DNA of 64,000 nt, from the NCBI GenBank assembly GCA_034421575.1, contig DAOUKG010000010.1:1-64000 (forward strand). Reading direction: 5' to 3'. Shown in pieces: positions 34,044-42,838 of this stretch. The translations under genes and the position numbers were made by a program. Under the pieces are notes generated by a model that was given only the letters and a program-made list of their open reading frames with translations, had not been told where the DNA came from and did no database searches. Source of the DNA: VXLM01 sp034421575 (GTDB lineage Bacteria; Chloroflexota; Dehalococcoidia; Lucifugimonadales; VXLM01). Every line of letters begins with the position of its first letter. Positions within the stretch are counted from its first letter, which is position 1.

Positions 34044-36224
34044 CTATTCGGAGTCGTTCTTGCCGCCTTCCATGAAGAACTGGACCGTCCGGGCGATGCC
34101 CGGGTTCTGCAGCGGGGACTCGTTCGGAGCCTGCGGCGGAACGTTCATGAAGTACTTCTTCTTGACGATCACGCCGTTGAAGGCCGGGGTGTTGCCCACT
34201 GCGCCGATGCCGTAGAGGTTATCGATGAAGATCTGCTGACCTTCAACATAGATATCCTTGCGGTCGGCGTACCGGAGCTTCACAGCCTCGTCGGCCAACT
34301 CACCCAGCCGGAGGATGTTCGGGTCAGTAGGCTCTGCCGCTACGGAGTCCTCGGAGTAGACGTCCCTGCCGCCCGTGTACCACGTGCGGTAGGCGCTGCC
34401 GTGCTCGTACCAGCGGTCAAGCAGGTTCGGCCAACGGGCGGACATGAGACCACCGGCCATCAGGATGCCCGTGTTGCCGTCACGCCGCTCCTTGAAGAGG
34501 CTGACGTCCATGGGCTTGAGGGCGACCTTGATTCCGATCTTGGCGAGGTCTTCCTCGATCAGCTCTGCGAGCACGTCGTAGGCCACGAAGTACTCGGCGG
34601 CGTAGTCCATGATGAAGACCAGGTTGCCCTTGCCGTCCGTGCGATTGCGGATGCCGTCGCCGTCGGTGTCCGTGAGACCGATGCTGTCGAGGATCTCCAT
34701 GGACTGATCAGGGTCGAGTTCCGTGTACTTCTGTGCATAGTCGTCGCCGGGGTAGAACGGGTGGCCCTTCGAGAAGATGGGCTGGGAAATGTCGCCCTGG
34801 CCGAGGAACATGACCTCATTGATCTTGTTCCGGTCGACCGCCAGCGAGAGTGCCTTGCGGAACTCTAAGTTGTTGATCCACTTCTTGACTTCCTCGTCCA
34901 CCTCGTAGTCGACATCTCCCTCACCGTAGGACATGTTGATGGCGATGCCGACGGCTCCGTGCGAACCCCAGAACTGCACGTCGATGTTGCTGCGCTCTTC
35001 GTTCTCCTTGAAGACCGGCACCTTGGCCATCTCGATGTGGCGGTGCTGGAAGTCGATCTCACCCGCCGAGGCCTTGAGGTTAAGGATCTCCTTGTCGCCC
35101 GTGAGGGTCATGGAAATCCTGTCGATGTACGGAAGCTGGTTGCCCGCAGGGTCGACTGCCCAGTAATACGGGTTGCGCTCCCACTCGTAGATCTCAGCCG
35201 TGATCGGGCTGGTCATCTTCCAAGGCGAAACGACCGGGGTGTCCGTGCTCTTGAGCGGGCTGGCGTTGTCCTTGAAGAAGGTAATCCAGTTCTCATAGCC
35301 GGCGTCGGCCACCCGCTTGTCGAACGCGTCCTTGTCATCTGCGAACTTGCGGTGGATAGTCTTCAGGTAGTGCGTCGGGCCGTACATGCCGTCCGCGATG
35401 CGACCGTGAAGCGTCCAGCCACCGGTGGTGTAGTTGGCGAGAGAGTCGAGGAATCCGTCCTTGCGTTCCCGCAGTTGTACAGCTACGGTTGTCTCGTCGA
35501 TAGCCGTCATGCTGTCAACCTGCACGCCGGACCAACCGATCTGGCCGTCACGCGTGGGGTTGAGCTCGTCGTCGATGATTACGTTCTCGAAGTGCCAGAC
35601 GAAGTCCTCAGAGGTGAACGGCACGCCGTCCGACCACTTCATGCCCTCGCGCAGATAGAGAGTGTAGGTGAGACCGTCGTCGCTGATGTCCCAGTCCTTG
35701 GCTACGTTCGGGATGACGTCCGTGCCATTGAGGTCGTAGTACAGCACCATGTCCATCATCAGGCGGTCGGCGTTCTGGCCGTCGTTCGGGCCGGTGAATG
35801 CCCTGCGCCAGGTTCCGCCGTAGTCGCCGATGCGATCGACGACCGGGACTACCATTACGTCCTCAGCGTTGGGAAGACGCTCTTCAACCGGAGGTAGGCT
35901 TCCTGCCGCGACCATGGCCGCGAGGGTTGGAGCCTCGCCAAACTTCGTGGGCATCGGGCCGTCCCAGACGAACGTGCCCTTGAAGGTGCCCGCGAAGTCG
36001 TCCATCATCATCGCGTCGTCGTCCTCTTCCTGCGCGGGCGCAGGAGCGGGAGCAGGCGCCGGTGCAGGGGCGGGAGCCGCTGCTGGCGCCGGAGCCGGCG
36101 CGGGCGCCGGGGCGGGCGCTGATGTGTCCGTATCGCCTTCGTCACTACTACTGCACGCGAGAACCGTGAATAGCATCACAGCCAACGCGGCAAATCCTAT
36201 AAGCCTAAGGTTCTTGGTGATCAT
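34044..36224 (-). CDS. ABC transporter substrate-binding lipoprotein, family 5 (DppA/OppA-like)
   Basis: A 726-residue extracytoplasmic solute-binding protein. The signal peptide ends in FTVLAC (lipobox). It is followed by a ~30-residue Ala-Pro repeat (APAPAPAPAP) and acidic patch, then the family 5 domain with WDISDDGLTYTLYLREGMKWSDG and RKALSLAVDRNKINEVMFLGQG. Substrate is unknown; the family takes peptides, nickel, opines and sugars. SD TAGGAGGAGAGG lies before the ATG and the promoter is at 36378-36406. It leads an operon with the two permeases and perhaps the VOC, hyi and E1 genes. Confidence 0.94.
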   Translation of the reverse strand: MITKNLRLIGFAALAVMLFTVLACSSSDEGDTDTSAPAPAPAPAPAPAAAPAPAPAPAPAPAPAQEEDDDAMMMDDFAGTFKGTFVWDGPMPTKFGEAPTLAAMVAAGSLPPVEERLPNAEDVMVVPVVDRIGDYGGTWRRAFTGPNDGQNADRLMMDMVLYYDLNGTDVIPNVAKDWDISDDGLTYTLYLREGMKWSDGVPFTSEDFVWHFENVIIDDELNPTRDGQIGWSGVQVDSMTAIDETTVAVQLRERKDGFLDSLANYTTGGWTLHGRIADGMYGPTHYLKTIHRKFADDKDAFDKRVADAGYENWITFFKDNASPLKSTDTPVVSPWKMTSPITAEIYEWERNPYYWAVDPAGNQLPYIDRISMTLTGDKEILNLKASAGEIDFQHRHIEMAKVPVFKENEERSNIDVQFWGSHGAVGIAINMSYGEGDVDYEVDEEVKKWINNLEFRKALSLAVDRNKINEVMFLGQGDISQPIFSKGHPFYPGDDYAQKYTELDPDQSMEILDSIGLTDTDGDGIRNRTDGKGNLVFIMDYAAEYFVAYDVLAELIEEDLAKIGIKVALKPMDVSLFKERRDGNTGILMAGGLMSARWPNLLDRWYEHGSAYRTWYTGGRDVYSEDSVAAEPTDPNILRLGELADEAVKLRYADRKDIYVEGQQIFIDNLYGIGAVGNTPAFNGVIVKKKYFMNVPPQAPNESPLQNPGIARTVQFFMEGGKNDSE

Positions 36225-36377
36225 GCACCTCTCCTCCTAACATTGATTCCTAAGTTATGTAAAATCCTCGACCGGCATCATAAGGGCTCAGCGGATGCTG
36301 CCCCTTAGAGGTCAAGTCTTCGATTTGGAGTGTTCGTGGGTCAACCATTAAAGTTAACATACGGTTAAGCGGAGAGC

Positions 36378-36406
36378 ATTATGGAGAGCTAGCCGCTTGA
36401 TGTCAA
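36378..36406 (-). promoter_or_regulatory. Promoter of the substrate-binding protein operon
   Basis: Minus strand TTGACA (36406-36401), a 17-base spacer and CATAAT (36383-36378). Start near 36371, leader about 147 bases. The leader has no recognisable riboswitch. A GTTAAC / GGTTAAGC pair near 36353-36370 might be an operator. Confidence 0.65.
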
Positions 36407-36590
36407 TCCCTTCTCTTTCGCCATGGTCAACACGCCGGCTCCCTGGCTCTCCATGAACTCCTTCACAATACTTCTACGACCGGCGGGGCGTTTCGGTTTC
36501 ATTTTTGGAAGCGCCCCTAGTACTCTTGCAGATTCGCGACCTTCCTTGCAACAATTAATCGGTGATCTTCACAATTCGAACGAGGGAAGA

Positions 36591-38114
36591 ATGCGTTTAG
36601 AGTCTCTGAAAGCGCCAATCTTGGGGATTTTGGCCGCGGGAATCGCAGCCCTAACCATGTCAGCGTGCGGCGAAGACGACTCCGCTCCGCCTGAGATCGT
36701 CAGCCACTCGACCAAGATCTTAAGCCATACGGCGGAGATCGTGCCGGGGAATGCGTTGATGGCGGAGGTCGCTATCTCGCTGGATGACTACGGACCGGTC
36801 TACGTCGAGTACGAGAACGCTGAGGCGGGAAAGTTCCGCACGGCAATAACGAAGGAAGTTGCGGTTGAGCACCGGGTGCCCGTGCTTCGCCTGCGACCAA
36901 ATACAACGTACTCCTACACCGTTGTGGCCTTCAATGATGAAGGCGACGAGATCCGCAGCGACACGGGGACTTTCACTACCGGTCAGCTGCCAGTACCACT
37001 GTCTACCCTTAACATAGACGCGACCGGGACCCCATCGTCCGATCTCCTCTTGCTGGATCACAGAGAGATCGAGGGCAGCGTGCTCTTCATGCTGGATGGC
37101 GACGCGCAGATCGTCTGGTACTACATCAGCCCGAATCCCGTTGAGGATGTACCCTACCCGACCGGGGCTGTCGCCCAGAAGCCGAACTACAACCTGGTCT
37201 ACCATCTCAATAACCCGTTCGCCATCTGCTGCATCAGGGAGATAACGCCGACGGGCAAGATCGTCGACAACCTGGCGGCAGGCCCGGTAAACGGTTTCCC
37301 ACACCGCGCGCTGCTGGTCATGCCGGACGGAAAGGTCCTGTACTCCGCGTGGACCTACCGGGTGATCGACGATACCGCGAACGAGGGCGACGCCGAGACG
37401 CTGGTCGAGGGGCTTGCGCTCCGAGTATGGGACCAGGAGACGGGACTTTCACACGAGATATGGAACGCATTCGACGCCCTCGGCACGGACCATCGCGGCG
37501 GGTGGGGCACGGGCAACATTGCCACGTACCCCAACGAGGTCACGCTCCAGGAGCACACACCTCCTATCCGCTGGTCGGGTGCCAATTCTCTGCAGATCGG
37601 GCCGCGCGGCAACATCATCGTTTCCATACCCAACTTCAGCCAAGTTATATCAATCTCACCCGACTACCAGCGGGTCGAGTGGAAGCTGGGCGGCCCGGAG
37701 AGCACCTTCACGTTCGAAGACCCCAACGACCGTTTCTACCGGCAGCATACCGCCCAGCAGCTGTCGAACGGGAACATCCTCATGTTCGACAACGGGCGCA
37801 ACCGGCCCGAGGAAGAGGGAGGGAACTACTCCCGCGCTCTTGAACTGGCACTCAACGACTACGACCTCGTCGCCCGCAAGGTCTGGGAGTACCGGCACGA
37901 CCCTGATCTCTACGCGGTGAATCGGAGCAGCGCGTACAGGCTCGACAACGGCAACACGCTTCTGAACTTCGTCACCGATCCTCGCGTCGTCGTCGAGGTC
38001 GGACCGGACGGGACCGAGTTGTTCAAGGCTGAGATCAGCGGAGAGCGGATGCAGGGCAGCTTCCGCGCCTACGCCATCGACTCGGTCATGGGCGAGTCGC
38101 GCGTCGCCGAGTAG
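36591..38114 (+). CDS. Arylsulfotransferase (ASST)-like lipoprotein 1
   Basis: From the ATG at 36591, preceded by GAGGGAAGA, it encodes 507 residues; the frame is open upstream but without a signal. The lipobox is TMSAC. A fibronectin-type III-like domain (about residues 30-130, VYVEYENAEAGKFRTAI) precedes a six-bladed ASST domain with SGANSLQIGPRGNIIVSIP, VEWKLGGP and HTAQQLSNGNILMFDNG. The family moves sulfate between aryl groups, though many members are uncharacterised. A close paralog follows after 14 bases. Confidence 0.87.
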   Translation: MRLESLKAPILGILAAGIAALTMSACGEDDSAPPEIVSHSTKILSHTAEIVPGNALMAEVAISLDDYGPVYVEYENAEAGKFRTAITKEVAVEHRVPVLRLRPNTTYSYTVVAFNDEGDEIRSDTGTFTTGQLPVPLSTLNIDATGTPSSDLLLLDHREIEGSVLFMLDGDAQIVWYYISPNPVEDVPYPTGAVAQKPNYNLVYHLNNPFAICCIREITPTGKIVDNLAAGPVNGFPHRALLVMPDGKVLYSAWTYRVIDDTANEGDAETLVEGLALRVWDQETGLSHEIWNAFDALGTDHRGGWGTGNIATYPNEVTLQEHTPPIRWSGANSLQIGPRGNIIVSIPNFSQVISISPDYQRVEWKLGGPESTFTFEDPNDRFYRQHTAQQLSNGNILMFDNGRNRPEEEGGNYSRALELALNDYDLVARKVWEYRHDPDLYAVNRSSAYRLDNGNTLLNFVTDPRVVVEVGPDGTELFKAEISGERMQGSFRAYAIDSVMGESRVAE

Positions 38115-38128
38115 ACTGAGTCCACAAG

Positions 38129-39784
38129 GTGTCTACCAAGTCCGCAGGGAGGTACGGTCTCTCCCCCGCCGGGGGAGAGATACAGAGAGGGGGCGCAGCC
38201 GACCATAAGCGACCTTTCGACAAGCTCAGAGCTTGCCCCGTACCCGATACGGGGTCGAACGGACGAACAGCATCCTTTGCTCTCATTCTTACGGTTATTC
38301 TCTCGGCGTGCTCGGACAACCCGCCCGCTGCAACGCCCACGCCCCAGCCGCCGCCCGCCCCGACCGTTCTCACGGCGGAGGCCGCTTTCAAGCCCGACAA
38401 CTCCCTGATTGCATGGATCACCGGCATTGTCGAATCGCCGGGATACGTGTATGTCGAGTATGAAAACGACTCGCACGGGAGATTTCGCTCCAAGCCGGTC
38501 CCCTCGAACGGGACGGAGTACACGGTACACGCAACGCGCCTGAGGGCCGATTCGACGTACCGGTACCAGGTATTCGGCACGGACCTTTCAGGTGATATCA
38601 AGGAAGGACCAACGGGGTCATTTACGTCCAGCCCCCTGCCGGACGTTCTCGCAGCGGGACGATTCAGCGTTCTCGGCGGCCAACCGACACGTCCCCTTAC
38701 GTTCATGGACTACCGGCAGGAGGGATTCTTCGGCCTGGCGGCGTTCGACGCCGAGGGCCATATCGTGTGGTACTTCAAGGCATCCGAAGGAGAGGGACAA
38801 CAGCCCGACGGCATGGTGCAGAAGCCCAACGGCAACATTGTCTACGTCGCCGGATATCAGGGGGGGACCACCAGCAGCGGCCTCGTCGAAATAGATCCGA
38901 TGGGCAGGCAGGTGGACGAGCTCGTTGGTGAGTGCTCGCCGTTCAGCCCCATCCATCACGAGGTTCAGGTGCTGCCGGATGGCCGGATCATGTACCTCTC
39001 GCGAGATATCCTCTGGGAAGGCTATGGCGACCCATCGCATCCGCAGGAAGGCGACACCGTCGGCATCTGGGACCAGGAGACGGGCGAGAACGAGATCGTC
39101 TGGAACATCTTCGACCACATCTCCCCGTCGGACAGGACGGAACCGGACTCCGACCGCAGGCTGCCCGGATTCCCTCTCTGGGGAGGATGCGACCGCGACC
39201 GCTCGGTGCAAGACTGGAGCCACGCAAACTCCGTGGTGCAGGCTCCGGACAGGAGCTATATCCTCAGCCTGCGACACCTCGACCAGGTGGTCTCGATTTC
39301 GTCCGACTTCAAGAAAGTGCAGTGGCGGCTCGGCGGGCCGGGCGGCGACTTCACTTTCCCGAATCCGGACGACCGGTTCTACGAGCAGCACACGGCGCAA
39401 CAGCTTCCCAACGGCAACATCCTCCTCTTTGACAACGGCAACGACCGGCCAAACCAGGAGGGCGGGCAGTACTCGCGGCCATTGGAACTGGAGCTCGACC
39501 ACAGGAACAAGACCGCGCGAGCCGTGTGGGACTTCAAGCACAATCCGCAGATATTCGCCGTCTGCTGTTCCAGCGTCGAGCGAATGCCGAACGGCAACAC
39601 CCTCGTCCTCTATGGCAGCAACTTCCTCCCCGACCCTCGACCGTTCAAGATCATCGAGATCACGCCGGAAGGCCGGCTCGCGTGGGAGGTCGTCCACGTA
39701 TCGCCCGGCAAGCAGACGCAGTACCGCGTCTATTCCGCCGACTCGATCATGGGAGAAGTGCGGATTGATCCCCAATCACGGTAG
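38129..39784 (+). CDS. Arylsulfotransferase (ASST)-like lipoprotein 2, with 5' end built from repeats
   Basis: A 551-residue paralog of the previous protein. It has the same FN3-like domain (YVYVEYENDSHGRFRSKPV) and ASST motifs (VVQAPDRSYILSLRHL, WRLGGPGGD, HTAQQLPNGNILLFDNG). The lipobox (LTVILSAC) is normal, but residues 1-45 before it are encoded by two palindromic repeats (38157-38183 and 38214-38262), and no ATG, GTG or TTG lies between them and the signal helix. The only in-frame start is the GTG at 38129, giving a signal peptide with an odd 48-residue head. Expression may be reduced. Confidence 0.82.
   Translation: MSTKSAGRYGLSPAGGEIQRGGAADHKRPFDKLRACPVPDTGSNGRTASFALILTVILSACSDNPPAATPTPQPPPAPTVLTAEAAFKPDNSLIAWITGIVESPGYVYVEYENDSHGRFRSKPVPSNGTEYTVHATRLRADSTYRYQVFGTDLSGDIKEGPTGSFTSSPLPDVLAAGRFSVLGGQPTRPLTFMDYRQEGFFGLAAFDAEGHIVWYFKASEGEGQQPDGMVQKPNGNIVYVAGYQGGTTSSGLVEIDPMGRQVDELVGECSPFSPIHHEVQVLPDGRIMYLSRDILWEGYGDPSHPQEGDTVGIWDQETGENEIVWNIFDHISPSDRTEPDSDRRLPGFPLWGGCDRDRSVQDWSHANSVVQAPDRSYILSLRHLDQVVSISSDFKKVQWRLGGPGGDFTFPNPDDRFYEQHTAQQLPNGNILLFDNGNDRPNQEGGQYSRPLELELDHRNKTARAVWDFKHNPQIFAVCCSSVERMPNGNTLVLYGSNFLPDPRPFKIIEITPEGRLAWEVVHVSPGKQTQYRVYSADSIMGEVRIDPQSR
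38157..38183. repeat. Small CTCTCCCCC...GGGGGAGAG palindrome at the 5' end of ASST 2
   Basis: An inverted repeat of CTCTCCCCC and GGGGGAGAG with a CGC loop (about 38158-38178), followed by AGAGAGGGGGCGCAGCC. This is a common type of interspersed intergenic repeat, here lying inside the translated frame. Confidence 0.6.
38214..38262. repeat. Partial copy of the TTCGACAAGCTCA element, inside ASST 2
   Basis: Reads TTTCGACAAGCTCAGAGC, then TTGCCCCGTACCCGATACGG and GGTCGAACGG. The same string, apart from a few bases, occurs in the element at 54151-54241. Only the right half is present; it encodes the peptide FDKLRACPVPDTG in the gene head. Confidence 0.75.
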
Positions 39785-39800
39785 TGACACCCCGCTTTCG

Positions 39801-39829
39801 TTGACTTGGGTTCCCTGACGTTGTAGCTT
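39801..39829 (+). promoter_or_regulatory. Promoter of the csoR-copA-YHS operon
   Basis: TTGACT (39801-39806), a 17-base spacer and TAGCTT (39824-39829). The weak -10 is consistent with a regulated promoter. The start would be near 39836, at the operator. Confidence 0.5.
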
Positions 39830-39835
39830 TAACCC

Positions 39836-39857
39836 ATACCCCCCGCTAGGGGGTTTT
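39836..39857. promoter_or_regulatory. CsoR operator
   Basis: ATACCCCCCGCTAGGGGGTTTT, a G/C-tract inverted repeat flanked by A/T, is the form bound by CsoR-type repressors. It sits at the predicted transcription start just before csoR, so CsoR would block the operon until it binds Cu(I). Confidence 0.75.
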
Positions 39858-39875
39858 AAGAGTGGAGGACACCTC

Positions 39876-40208
39876 ATGACAACGAACGCAGTTAGCCCAC
39901 ATCACGAGCACACCGACGCACACACTCAGTCTCCGGGCGACCTCCCCGACGCGAAGCAGAACGCGCTGAAGCGTCTGAAGTACATCGAAGGACACCTGGG
40001 AGGCGTCCGGCGAATGATAGAGCAGGACACCTACTGCGTCGACGTGCTGAAGCAGACATTCGCGGTCCGCAGGGCGATTCAAAAGCTGGAGTCCGTGCTG
40101 CTTGAGGGCCATCTGCATAGCTGCGTGATCGAGAGGGTCAAGGAAGGCCGAGAAGAGGACATGCTCAGCGAGCTGTTGGAGCTCTACTCACTGGCGGACA
40201 AGAGGTAA
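39876..40208 (+). CDS. csoR: CsoR-family copper-sensing repressor
   Basis: A 110-residue all-helical metal-sensing repressor. The copper ligand triad Cys-His-Cys is visible: Cys in QDTYCVDVLKQ, then His and Cys in LLEGHLHSCVIE. The first ~22 residues are His-rich (HHEHTDAHT), unusual for CsoR and possibly an extra metal-binding tail. SD GGAGG at 39864-39868. It is first in an operon with copA (12-base gap) and a YHS protein, behind a CsoR-type operator; Cu(I) binding would release it. Confidence 0.93.
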   Translation: MTTNAVSPHHEHTDAHTQSPGDLPDAKQNALKRLKYIEGHLGGVRRMIEQDTYCVDVLKQTFAVRRAIQKLESVLLEGHLHSCVIERVKEGREEDMLSELLELYSLADKR

Positions 40209-40219
40209 CGGGTACGTCG

Positions 40220-42523
40220 ATGGCAATCCAAGCGGAAACACGCGACGACCTGACGGTCGATACCAAGAATATCTCGCTGAATATCGGCGGGATGACCTGT
40301 GCGGCCTGCGTGAGCCACGTGGAAAATGCCCTGCGCGAGGTTGACGGCGTCGAGTCGTCAGCAGTGAACCTCGCGACCGAGCGGGCAACGGTCCAGTACA
40401 CGGCGGACGTTGCCGATGTCGATGACCTTCGATCCGCCATAGAGGACGCGGGATACTCCGTGCTGGGAGTCGGGACCGACGAGGAGATTTCGGGCAACCC
40501 CAGACAGATTGCCGATCTTCGCGGGAAGGCGGCGTTCAGCATCGGGGTATGGCTCTCCATCATGGCTCTCATGGCAATCCCCGCCGTGCGCGACGTTCTC
40601 CCGTTCAGGCTCGACATCCTTCTGTTCGTCCTCGCGACGCCCGTGCAGTTCTGGGCGGGAAAGAGGTTCTACGACGGGGCCTGGGGCGCCCTGAAGCGGG
40701 GGACGAGCAACATGAACACGCTGATCGCCGTGGGCACTTCGGTGGCGTACGGCTACAGCGTCGCCGCAACGGTGTTCGACGGCAGGTGGATATTCGCCCA
40801 CTATGAGGCTGCGACCTTCTTCGAGACCTCGGCCGCAATTATCGCACTCGTGCTGCTCGGCAGATATCTCGAAGCGCGAGCCAAGGGCAAAGCCTCGGAA
40901 GCCATCAAGGGACTCATGAGCCTGCGACCTGAAACCGCGACGGTCATTCGCGACGGCGATGAAGTCGATGTCCCAATTGAGGAAGTCGTCGTGGGCGATC
41001 TGGTCAGGGTCCTGCCGGGGGAGAGGATACCCGTCGACGGTGAGGTGATCGAGGGATCGACCTGGGTCGATGAGTCGGTGCTGACGGGCGAGAGCATGCC
41101 CGTGGAGAAGACCGAGAACGACGACGTGTACGGCGCGACCGTCAATACAACCGGCAGCGTGACGATTCGTGCAACAGGTGTCGGCAAGGATACCGTGCTG
41201 GCGCGGATCATCCGGCTGGTCGAAGAGGCGCAGGGATCGAAAGCGCCGATCCAGCGGCTGGCCGACGTGGTGTCGAGCTACTTCGTTCCGGCGGTCATAG
41301 GCATTGCGGCGGCGGTATTCCTGCTCTGGCTGGTAATTGGCCCGTCCCCATCATACGTCTACGCGATGATCGCGTCGGTCGCCGTGTTGATAATCGCCTG
41401 TCCCTGCGCTATGGGACTCGCTACCCCCACAGCCATCATGGTGGGTACAGGGAAGGCCGCGGAACAGGGCGTGCTGATTCGAAGCGCCGAGACCCTAGAA
41501 CGGGCGCATAAGGTCCAAGTCGTCGTGTTCGACAAGACGGGCACGTTGACCAAGGGTGTCCCTGAGGTGACCGGCATAGTTTCCAAGGGCATCTCCGACG
41601 ATGAACTCCTGGCGCTTGCAGGCAGGCTTGAGCGTTCCTCCGAGCACCCGGTCGGCAGGGCCATTGTGGCCTCCGCCCAGAATCGAGACCTTCCCATAGA
41701 CGCTTCCGTCACCGACGCCGCTGCACTGCCGGGAATGGGCATCGTCGGACGAATGGAAGGACGAGAAGTGGCTGTTGGAAATCTCAGGCTCGTTGAGAAC
41801 CGTGGGTCTGCCATGAATGGCCTCGATGAGGAAGGCGAAGAGATGGCGCGTACCGGCAAGACGGTGTCGTATGTGGCAGTGGATGGTCAGGTGGTCGGCG
41901 TGCTGGCCGTCTCCGATACAGTTAAGGAAGGCGCGGCTGACGCCGTTTCCGCGCTGAAACGGCAGGGCGTGGAAGTTGCCATGCTCACCGGTGACGGCGA
42001 ATCGACGGCGGTGGCCGTTGCGCGGTCGCTAGGCATCGACAGCGTGATTGCGAACGTCTTGCCCGCCGACAAGGCCGAACACGTCGCCAAGTTACAGGCC
42101 GATGGAACGGTGGTAGCCATGGTCGGCGACGGCATCAACGACGCGCCCGCCCTCGCGCAGGCGGACGTGGGAATAGCAGTTGCCACGGGCACCGACATCG
42201 CGATGGAGACGGCCGACATCACCCTCATCCGTGGCGATCTCCTGGGAGTTGCGAAGGCAATCGACATCAGCAGGAAGACCATGAGGACGGTAAGGCAAAA
42301 CCTGTTCTGGGCCTTCGCTTACAACGTCGCGCTCATTCCGGTCGCGGCGGGAATCTTGTATCCGGTCTTCTCGACCAATGGCGTGCCGGCGGCGCTGACT
42401 CCGGCCCTGGGTGAGCTTGGTTTCCTGAACCCGATCCTCGCGGCGGGAGCGATGGCCATTAGTTCCGTCAGCGTGATCGCGAACTCCCTGCGACTCAAAC
42501 GAACGAACATGGAGGCGTCATGA
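40220..42523 (+). CDS. copA: Copper-exporting P1B-type ATPase
   Basis: A 767-residue Cu(I) ATPase. It has one N-terminal HMA domain with GMTCAAC, the membrane CPC motif (IIACPCAMGLATP), the actuator TGES (VLTGESMPVEK), the phosphorylation site DKTGTLTKG, the nucleotide-site SEHPVGRAI and GDGINDAPALAQAD. All catalytic residues are present. It pumps Cu(I) out of the cytoplasm. It is second in the csoR operon and overlaps the next gene by 4 bases. Confidence 0.96.
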   Translation: MAIQAETRDDLTVDTKNISLNIGGMTCAACVSHVENALREVDGVESSAVNLATERATVQYTADVADVDDLRSAIEDAGYSVLGVGTDEEISGNPRQIADLRGKAAFSIGVWLSIMALMAIPAVRDVLPFRLDILLFVLATPVQFWAGKRFYDGAWGALKRGTSNMNTLIAVGTSVAYGYSVAATVFDGRWIFAHYEAATFFETSAAIIALVLLGRYLEARAKGKASEAIKGLMSLRPETATVIRDGDEVDVPIEEVVVGDLVRVLPGERIPVDGEVIEGSTWVDESVLTGESMPVEKTENDDVYGATVNTTGSVTIRATGVGKDTVLARIIRLVEEAQGSKAPIQRLADVVSSYFVPAVIGIAAAVFLLWLVIGPSPSYVYAMIASVAVLIIACPCAMGLATPTAIMVGTGKAAEQGVLIRSAETLERAHKVQVVVFDKTGTLTKGVPEVTGIVSKGISDDELLALAGRLERSSEHPVGRAIVASAQNRDLPIDASVTDAAALPGMGIVGRMEGREVAVGNLRLVENRGSAMNGLDEEGEEMARTGKTVSYVAVDGQVVGVLAVSDTVKEGAADAVSALKRQGVEVAMLTGDGESTAVAVARSLGIDSVIANVLPADKAEHVAKLQADGTVVAMVGDGINDAPALAQADVGIAVATGTDIAMETADITLIRGDLLGVAKAIDISRKTMRTVRQNLFWAFAYNVALIPVAAGILYPVFSTNGVPAALTPALGELGFLNPILAAGAMAISSVSVIANSLRLKRTNMEAS

Positions 42524-42720
42524 GAATTCCGCTATTCAGCAGGCCTTCCCCTACAGCCATCGACCCCGTTTGCTTCATGAAGGTGAACATGGAAAACCCG
42601 AATGGTGGCACTTACACGCACGATGACGTCACGTACTACTTCTGCGCGCCCGGATGCAATCGCGCCTTTCAAAAGGAGCCGGAAGAGTACCTGTCCGGCC
42701 GGAAGAAGATTGATATGTGA
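42520..42720 (+). CDS. YHS-domain metal-binding protein
   Basis: A 66-residue protein consisting of one YHS domain: DPVCFMKVN, YTHDDVTYYFCAPGCNRAF. The cysteines of DPVCFM and FCAPGC are the likely metal ligands. YHS modules are often fused to the N-terminus of copper ATPases; here the module is a separate chain made by a gene that overlaps copA by 4 bases (ATGA). It may deliver copper to or regulate the pump. A degenerate second copy lies at 43526-43717. Confidence 0.9.
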   Translation: MRIPLFSRPSPTAIDPVCFMKVNMENPNGGTYTHDDVTYYFCAPGCNRAFQKEPEEYLSGRKKIDM

Positions 42721-42838
42721 GCCTAACCGCGTTAATCGGGTTGGGGTAACGTCTTTGGGTAGGTATCCTCTAACAGGCGGAGGGCAACAAGCGCTGGCTG
42801 TTCGGAATGGTTGTACTCGTTGAGTTCGTCGAGGGAGG

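Noticed and set aside
34959..35897. A 312-codon open frame opposite the substrate-binding protein
   Set aside because: Antisense shadow; the family 5 domain on the minus strand is unmistakable.
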